Under the pieces are notes generated by a model. That model worked only from the letters and a program-made list of their open reading frames with translations, ran no database searches and was not told the origin of the DNA. Both the position numbers and the translations under genes were made by a program. This document shows, one piece after another, positions 56,667-64,000 of a stretch of DNA of 64,000 nt. The DNA is taken from assembly GCA_037501455.1 (NCBI GenBank), contig CM074855.1, positions 52,211,001-52,275,000 on the forward strand. The letters are read 5' to 3'. Numbering within the stretch: position 1 is the first letter of the stretch; every line of letters starts with the position of its first letter. Source of the DNA: Lantana camara. Lineage: Eukaryota; Streptophyta; Magnoliopsida; Lamiales; Verbenaceae.

Positions 56667-56790
56667 GACACGGGGGTGTCATTGTTGCGTTTCCGGCGAG
56701 ACACGGGGGTGCTTCGCGGCCTGGAATTTCTGTACCGAGACACGGGGGTGTCTCGGTCCAGGCTTGGAGGGTGACACTGGGGTGTCACCC
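56667..56790. repeat. palindrome array of family 5 LTR
   Basis: GACAC-GGGG-GTGTC at 56,667-56,680; a half-decayed unit near 56,699; CCGAGACAC-GGGG-GTGTCTCGG at 56,735-56,756; GGGTGACAC-TGGG-GTGTCACCC at 56,769-56,790. The inner core equals that of family 4, while the outer pairs are different and matched. The partial LTR at the window end has the first unit at 63,967-63,980. Confidence 0.9.
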
Positions 56791-56905
56791 CGTTTTGCTT
56801 GAATTCTTGCTGTGTGTTCCTGGACTGTTGCTGCTGCCATTTCTGTTGTTGCTGCTGTGTGTGTTCTGTGCGTTTGTGTTGTGTCTTGGATGCATGCATG
56901 GCTGT

Positions 56906-57125
56906 GTATATATATATATATGAGGTGTGTGTTTGTGTTTATATTGCATGCATGGTTTTGTGATTATATATGCAAGTAAAATATATATATTGCATGCATG
57001 TGTGGGTGTGTGTACGTGTATATATATATATTATATATATGCATATGATTATATATTATTATTATATATATATATTATATATGTTTATTATATATTATAT
57101 ATATATTTATTATATATATATTTTA
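56906..57125. repeat. long TA/TATATT simple repeat tract
   Basis: Runs of TATATA separated by short spacers over about 220 bp, with CATGCATG words between. Apparent frames here encode only Tyr/Ile repeats. Confidence 0.85.
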
Positions 57126-58196
57126 AATATTATTTGATTTAATTTAATTATTGAAATTAATTGATTTCTATTTCGCGTATTTAATTACCGACTTTTGATT
57201 GAACGTTTTATTTATTTTTTTCCTAAATGTGAATTATGAATTTACGAATTTATGAAATTTATATGAATTTATGAACTTATGAAATTGAATGAAATATATG
57301 AACGAATGAATGATTATATGTTTTAAATTTATTAATAGTGCATATGAACATTTTTATGATATAATATGATCATTTATGCATTCACGTCATGTTCACTTCA
57401 TTGCCGAGCGTCATATGTGGTCATTGAGTCTCATACCTCTTCTTTTGCACAGATTCGGGTTTGGTCGGAGACGAGGGAGAGCCTTGAGATGCTTGTGCCT
57501 TTATTTCTGCCTTGGTAAAGGTGGGTTTTTCTTCTATTAGTTAAAACAACATCATATATTCCTTATGTGCAAAGTTTTAAGCCAAAACCGTATATTTATA
57601 TATATCGAGTCATTTCGGGTAAATGATTTCAAACGTATGACCCCCTTTTTATTTATGAAACCCTACCTTATGTTTGGCGAGATATTTATGATTTATGATT
57701 GCTCGGGCCCCGGGACTTAGTATATGTGGCTAACCGAGGAAGCAAGGGCTGACGGGGATCCCATTTACTAGTTCCAACCAATTACGGCGAAACGGACTTC
57801 GTCAAGGGAGGTTCTTGACGGGGAAACGCTAACCGGGCTTTGAGGACTCATGAACCTCATAGCCGTATTGATATGATTAGGTGGTCGAGCCTTGCAAACT
57901 CGTCCACCTCCCGGAGGAAGAAGGAGTATATGAATGATTATGATCATGTATTTATGAGCACAAAAGATTTATGTATGATAATGAATTATTGAATAATTAA
58001 CTATGATTACACGAGGAGTAGGTTGGAGATTGTGCACGCCCACTCGCCGGGCCATAAACCCTTATGAACAATTATGAATGAATATGAACGTCGTAATCCC
58101 GTTGATGTTCTCTTTTGTTTTAACCACTTGGGAAATTCTTATCAAACTTCACACGGGATTAGGGCTTGCATGTATGTGTTTAATTTATGCGATATT

Positions 58197-58242
58197 ATAT
58201 ATTTATGCCCCGTTTTTATACCCACCAGTCTCTTTTAGACTG
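58197..58242 (+). promoter_or_regulatory. TATA-like box and R-region stem-loop, family 5
   Basis: TATATATTTATG from 58,197, then stem-loop CAGTCT-CTTTT-AGACTG at 58,226-58,242. Confidence 0.55.
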
Positions 58243-58696
58243 AACCCGGTTGTTTTCAGTTGTTTTGTGCAGGTATAGGAGTGCTAGGCGGGAATACAAG
58301 TCGTCTAGGTCTTGCATTTATGTTTAGCACTTCCTTTTGTCTAATATTCATACTTTTGTTGATATTTTGTTTATTATTATAGTTTTAGTTTGGAGCGTTA
58401 TGATTTTTGTAGGCCATGAGCGCCGTTGATTATGGAATGCTTTTGTATATCTATTTTTGGAGCTTGGTGGCTCATTGTATATGCTATGTTATTCTTGCTT
58501 CCGCGAATTTTATTTTAACTCTGATTTTACGATTCTTGAACTGATTGGTTTAAGGGTTAGTCCCGCCTAGCATAGCGTGTGTGTTGTGTCCCCGTTCGCC
58601 GTGGATTTAGCACGTGTATGGACTTCCATTTCATATACGGGTCGGGTCCCGGTGCGGGGGATGTGGTACCTAACGCTCGGGTGCTACATCCTTATG

Positions 58697-58708
58697 TGGT
58701 ATCAGAGC
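58697..58708 (+). other. primer binding site, initiator tRNA-Met (family 5)
   Basis: TGGTATCAGAGC lies 8 bases after the 5' LTR end. Confidence 0.92.
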
Positions 58709-58902
58709 TTAGGGTTGCAAAACCCGGGCTCTAGTGTCGTGTTGAGTCAGTTAAGTCGTTCGGCTTTAGGAACAACTTGTCAATGTGATGCGTATGCATT
58801 GTTTACGTGCTTGTGTGCTTTAAATCTTGAATTTTGATCGAATTACTTGCACTTGCATGCATGGACTAAAAATAGCATGCATTTCAGTATTTCTTGAACA
58901 GG

Positions 58903-61900
58903 ATGCCGCCACGTAGACATCGTGAGAGATCTCCCGGACATCGTCGTCATCATGATCGATCTCCTACGCCTCCACCCCAACCACAAGCACCACCGGTGGA
59001 CATGGGAAATTTCATGGAAGCGGTTTTCAACTATGTAGAGCATCGGAGAGCTCAAGCTCCCCCACCACAACAGGCAGAACAACAAGCTCCTCCACCAAAT
59101 CATAATAACAATAGAGACCCTCATGGGGTGTTTCTGAGTTACAACCCCCCTCGGTTTTCTGGTTCTATTGACGATGCAGTCTCGGAGGGTTGGCTGATTA
59201 GATTGGAGAGGATATTTGGGGTCCGACAGTTTAGTACGCAAGAAAAGGCTCAATTTGCTATATTCCAACTCGATGGAGATGCGTATGAATGGTGGGAACG
59301 AACAAGGGAGAAGCTTGAAGTCGATGAAGAGGAAGTAACTTGGGAAGTTTTCAAGAGAGAATTCCGGGAATGCTTTGTACCGGAAGTGGTAAGGGAAAGG
59401 AAGGAGCAAGAATTCATGGAATTAAAGCAAGGTGCTCGTACGGTGACTCAATACCTCGCCGTATTCAATAGACTTGGGAAATATGCTCCTCATGTCACCC
59501 GGGATGAGAAGAGGAAAGCAAGGAAATTCATAGCGGGATTGAGACAGGACTTGAGACACGGGCAAGCGGGGCACAATTTCGAGTCATTTGCCGACACTGT
59601 GCAAAGGGCTTTGGTTCAAGAGGAGGAATTTAAGAAGAAGGATCCGATGTTTAGAGCTCCTATGGGAAGAGGATCCGGATTGAATTCGGGAAAGAGGCCG
59701 ATGATTCAAGCTAGTCCACCTCCTAAGGGTCCATTTAAGAAACCTCGGTTTGGAGGACAAGGTTCTCAGGCCGCACCGACTCGACCAAAGGCTCTACCCA
59801 TGGCACCAACGAGGGATCGACAAGGTCCGAGTGAGGCGAGATTGGCTCAAGCTCCTTGTACACATTGTGGAGGACCAACTCACAACTTTTATAATTGTCG
59901 GAGGAGGTTGAATTTGTGTCTCATTTGCGGGAAGGGTGACCATATGGCAGATACTTGTCCCGACAAAGACCCCGGATATCAAAGACGAGTTCAAAGGCCA
60001 ATGATTCCGGCTCGTGCTTACACCCTCGAGGGTGAGGAGCAAGATGCAGAGATTGATCCCACAGCCGTGGTAGAAGGTACCCTATGCATACATAACATGA
60101 GCATTCATGCACTCTTTGATCCGGGTGCCACGCATTCCTTTATTTCTTGTGATATAGTTGCCACTCTGTGCTTGCCTGTTATCTGTCTTTCTTCTTGTTA
60201 TTTGGTGAGTTCGCCACTTGGAGGGAGTCTTCAGACGGATCAGTTGGTTCGGGAGTGTTCAGTTCTGATTGAAGGGAAAGAGTATCCGGCGGATTTAATT
60301 GTTATGCCCATGAAGAGGTATGGAGTTATCTTGGGTATGGACTGGTTGTCCAGGCATCGGGCCAATGTTGATTGTTTTGCGAAGAAGGTGATTTTGGGGA
60401 AAGAATTGGTGATTGGTAGTGGATCAAGAACGGTATCTCTCTTGTCTTATGTGGAAGCTCACAAGTTGATGAGAGAGGGAGCAACGGGATTTATTGCTTA
60501 CCTTCTTAATAGACCGAAAGATCAAGTTAAGTTGGAGGATACCGCGGTTGTTAAGGATTTCTCCGATGTGTTTCCGGAGAATTTGAGTTCTCTACCACCA
60601 GACCGTGAGATCGAATTCGTTATTCACTTACATCCAGGATCCACACCGTATTCTAAGACTCCGTATCGGATGGCACCGGCCGAGTTGAAAGAGTTAAAGG
60701 TTCAATTAGAGGAATTGCTCAAAGTTGGATATATACGGCCAAGTTCGTCACCTTGGGGTGCTCCGGTTCTCTTTGTTAAGAAAAAGGATGGAACCCTAAG
60801 AATGTGTATAGATTACCGGGAGCTTAATCGGATGACTGTAAAGAATAAGCATCCTTTGCCCCATATTGAGGATTTATTTGACATGTTGCAAGGTTCGGGG
60901 GTTTACTCAAAATTGGACTTGAGACAAGGATATTATCAATTGAAGATCCGGGAAGAGGACATTCCGAAGACGGGATTTAACACCCGGTATGGACACTACG
61001 AGTTCGTAGTGATGCCTTTTGGATTGACTAATGCTCCGGCTGCTTTTATGGATATGATGCATCGAATTTTCCGGCCCTATTTGGACAAGTTTGTGGTAAT
61101 CTTCATCGATGACATCTTGGTTTATTCGAGAACTCCGGAGGATCATGCAAGGCACCTCAGAATTGTGTTGGAGACCTTAAGGGAACATCGGTTGTATGCT
61201 AAGTTTAGCAAATGCGAGTTTTGGATTGATCGGGTAGCGTTTTTGGGTCACATTATTTCAAGGAAAGGTTTGGAGGTAGACCCTTCTAAGATTGAGACGG
61301 TTATTCAATGGCAAAGCCCGAAAAATGCTTCAGAAGTAAGGAGCTTCTTGGGTTTGGCAGGCTACTATCGAAGATTCGTTCAGGGCTTCTCAAAGATTGC
61401 GGCTCCTTTAACCCGATTGACTAAGAATGCGGTTAAGTTTGAGTGGGACGAGGCATGTGAAGCTAGTTTCCAACTTCTAAAGGAAAAGTTGACCACCGCT
61501 CCTATATTAGCACTTCCCGAAGGTACAGAAGGATATACAGTTTATACGGACGCCTCAGAGGAAGGTTTGGGATGTGTATTGATGCAAAATGGAAGAGTGA
61601 TCGCCTATGCCTCAAGGAAATTGAAAGAGCATGAACAGAACTACCCCACTCACGATTTGGAATTAGCGGCAGTGATCTTTGCTTTGGGTAAGTGGAGACA
61701 CTATCTTTATGGAATTTCGTTCGAGGTCTTCTCCGATCACAAGAGTCTCCAATACTTATTCTCGCAAAAGGAATTGAATAAGAGACAACGGCGTTGGATG
61801 GAACTTTTAGCGGATTATGAGTGTACAATCCGATACCATCCCGGCAAAGCCAATTTGGTCGCGGATGCGCTTAGTCGGAAAGCTAGCGTGTCTAATGTGA

Positions 61901-62668
61901 AAGTGGAAATTGGAGATGAGAATGAGTTGTTCAGACTGAGGGCTAGTGTTCGGAATATTACGGTTCAACCAGATCTTAAATAGAGATTATTTGATGCTCA
62001 GAGGATTGATCCCGAGGTTCAGAAATTAGCTGAGAAAGCTCGAGCTGATTCAGAGTGTCCGTTTGGGTTTGATGATACGGGACTTCTAAGATTCAAGAAT
62101 AGAGTTGTTGTCCCGAAAGAGTTAAAAAGGATTATTCTTGAGGAAGCCCATCGGTCAGGTTATTCGATACATCCCGGAGGGAACAAAATGTATAAGGATC
62201 TTAAGCAATTCTATTGGTGGAATGGATTGAAACGGGATGTGATCGACTTCGTGAAACACTGCATGACTTGTCAAGTGGTAAAGGCAGAACATCAAAAGCC
62301 ATCGGGGCTACTTCAACCATTGCCTATCCCGGAATGGAAATGGGAACAAATAGCTATGGATTTTGTTTCGGGATTACCAAGAGTGAGAGGAGGTTTCGAT
62401 GGAATTTGGGTTATTGTGGACAGATTGACAAAATCAGCTCATTTTCTTGCTATCAGGATGTCCGATAAAGTGAGTAAGTTGGCCAAGAGGTACAATGATG
62501 AGATTGTCAGGCTTCATGGTGTACCTGTTAGCATTGTCTCGGATCGGGATCCCAGATTTACTTCAAGGTTATGGCAAGAATTACAGAAGTGTTTGGGAAC
62601 AAGGCTTCAATTCAGTACAACTTTCCATCCTCAGACCGACGGACAATCAGAAAGGTTAATTAAGTCAT
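58903..62668 (+). pseudogene. gag-pol polyprotein of family 5, one internal stop, truncated integrase
   Basis: One frame from ATG 58,903 ([12 protein letters not shown], after TTGAACAG) runs 1,026 codons to TAG at 61,981 and continues in the same frame to 62,668. Gag is residues 1 to about 360 with two CX2CX4HX4C zinc knuckles at 319-352. Protease has [10 protein letters not shown] with the catalytic Asp at 406. RT has FIDDILVYS with Asp 736-737. RNase H has [10 protein letters not shown] with Asp 883. Integrase has its HHCC zinc region around 1080-1125 and catalytic residues D1153, D1214 and E1250, i.e. 35 residues between the second Asp and the Glu. Just after E1250 the sequence passes into LTR DNA and stops. 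The stop at 61,981 replaces a residue that is Phe in family 4 and could be a Trp-to-stop change. This is the most complete coding copy in the window. Confidence 0.95.
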
Positions 62669-64000
62669 AATTTGCGCATGGGAATTTTATAAATTATGCA
62701 TGAATTGTATTGATTGATCATATCATTAATTTTGTGCATCGTTCTTATATGATATGATATCGAATTGCCACGAATTTGTAATATGTCGTACATATATGTG
62801 TTATGAACATGATTTTATGCTCAATTTATGTTTCGAATTCATTTGATATGTTAACGGATTTAATTTGTTTCGAGGAACCAAAACGGGAGCTAACGAGCAC
62901 TTAGCGTACCCTTGGTTCCGAATTTAATATCTTGAGCTCGGGAACTCGGATTCAAGTTCCGTCAACTCCGCTGAACTCGTAACGAAAATTCGAGTTTAGT
63001 AAACTTAGCCTTACATTTTTCCTAAGTCGTTTGAAACTCCGAAATCCAACCGAAAAACGAAACGGAGACCAACTTGACCTTGTTGCACTAAATCAGCCAT
63101 ATCTTGGCCAAACTATAACCAAATTAACCATGGTTTGATTCTTTGAAACCCTAACTCAACACTCTATCATGACATAACAATCCTTGACCGAGATTATCCT
63201 CACACAAGCCCCAAAACTCAGCGAAAGCTACTGTCCTGCATTCCAGACCCGTAACCCTTTCAACCTTGGAGATTTTGGAGCTAAAATCTCATCCAAACTT
63301 CAACCAATCATCAAGGTAAGTTAAGGGCTGTATTATATGTTTAATTCTGATCATTTTCATCTTTTCATTCATGATTTTGAGCATGGTTTCATCATTTCTG
63401 GCCATATTTCCAAAAATGAGGTGATTTTGGGCAAATCTTGATCTTCTTCGTTTCTCAGTGATTTAGATTGATTCCAAGCTTGAGATTGATTGTTTTGACA
63501 TCCTCATATCATTTATGGTCATTGATTTCGTGGTTGTTGAGATATTTATGATATATCATTTATGACATTTTTGAGAAATTTCACTTGAAGGTTACGTATG
63601 TCTTCTCCTCTTGGTTGAGCAAGTTTGGGACTGAATTGAGTGTTGATTATATGATATTTTGCTGCTTTTTTGTTGGCCTTAACTGAGTAAATAGTTGGAG
63701 AAGGATTGAGTTCAAGCTTGCCCTGTTTTTCTTCGCGTTTTGCTCTGTTTTCTTCACGCAGAGTTGCTGTCATTTTGCTGTAATTTCCTTCATGTTGTTG
63801 CTGTCCTTTTCGTGGCCTTTTAGCATGTATTCTGGTTGAGTTGTTCCAGCAATTTGGACCTTGTTATGTTGCTTTTGTTGCCTTCGTTCTTGCTGGAGTT
63901 GACTGCCTTTTCCTGCTCTGTTTTCTGCGTAATTTGCTGTCTGTATCGAGGGAGCTGCTGCTGTGCGACACGGGGGTGTCATTGTTGCGTTTCCGGCGAG
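62662..64000 (+). repeat. partial LTR of family 5 fused to integrase
   Basis: Matches the 5' LTR from 55,362 onward (AAGTCATAATTT) with few differences, and runs off the window. The first 322 bp of the LTR are absent. A frame within it (on minus, 63,770-63,982) is also present in the 5' LTR and is not a gene. Confidence 0.92.

Larger units (their letters stand above)
55040..58688 (+). repeat. 5' LTR of family 5 (3,649 bp)
   Basis: Starts TGTAACGCCCC and ends GGGTGCTACA. It has AT-rich microsatellite-like tracts (55,142-55,335 and 56,906-57,125), a palindrome array (56,667-56,790), the R-region stem-loop (58,226-58,242) and the shared U5 end. Small frames in it cross simple repeats and are not genes. 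Confidence 0.92.
55040..64000 (+). mobile_element. Ty3/gypsy chromovirus family 5, nearly intact gag-pol, rearranged 3' side
   Basis: Inserted into the RNase H region of family 3 interior B. It has a full 5' LTR, PBS and a long gag-pol, then an abrupt switch at about 62,662 from integrase to the middle of the LTR, which continues to the window edge. The end of integrase, the chromodomain, the polypurine tract and about 320 bp of LTR are missing at this junction. The right target duplication lies outside the window. Confidence 0.9.

Noticed and set aside
56536..56923. Overlapping Cys/Leu-rich frames as secreted peptides
   Set aside because: They cross the palindrome array of the family 5 LTR and end in simple TA repeats.
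56927..57142. 71-codon Tyr/Ile-rich frame
   Set aside because: It is a translation of TA microsatellite DNA.

Overview
The window is repeat DNA from a plant nuclear genome, most likely a eudicot (species not identifiable by eye). The evidence is long-LTR Ty3/gypsy retrotransposons primed by initiator tRNA-Met, gag-pol with a C-terminal chromodomain (chromovirus, Tekay/Del-like), a CACTA (En/Spm) DNA transposon with TNP2 and TnpA-type genes, and a short non-autonomous Helitron. I see no host gene, tRNA, rRNA or CRISPR array. Almost every base can be assigned to a nested transposon.

Left part (1-22,759): long-LTR retrotransposons with no protein-coding interior (LARD-like). Family A has a plus-strand copy, A1 (1-8,493, 5' end beyond the window), and a minus-strand copy, A2 (10,156-18,956). 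A2, and by inference A1, sit inside a minus-strand element of a second non-coding family, C. Family C is seen as interior fragments 8,494-10,155 and 18,957-20,033 and an LTR at 20,034-22,699. A2 has 3.8-kb LTRs, a 1.2-kb interior and a 5-bp flanking repeat with one mismatch.

Middle part (22,760-55,039): chromovirus family 3 in an LTR-interior-LTR-interior arrangement (LTR1, deleted interior A, LTR2, interior B). LTR2 is split by a whole chromovirus of family 4 (31,071-51,376, target duplication GGTCT). The family 4 5' LTR is split by a 10.2-kb CACTA element (32,118-42,346, target duplication ACG). Its gag is split by a 415-bp Helitron (44,162-44,576). So there are at least four insertion layers.

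Right part (55,040-64,000): family 5 chromovirus, inserted into the RNase H region of interior B. It is the least damaged coding element: one gag-pol frame of over 1,000 codons broken by a single stop, with protease, RT, RNase H and integrase active-site residues visible. Its 3' end is an abnormal junction of integrase directly to the middle of an LTR.

The most interesting signals are not genes. (1) Family A interiors hold a ladder of about 11 hairpins spaced about 30 bp, with similar loops but stems that change on both sides together. (2) LTRs of four other families (C, 3, 4, 5) carry arrays of 14-22 bp palindromes, each family with its own sequence. (3) All five families have a short stem-loop about 10-40 bp downstream of a TATA-like box, with paired changes in the stem. 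These suggest selected nucleic-acid structure shared by coding and non-coding families, which probably use the same chromoviral machinery.
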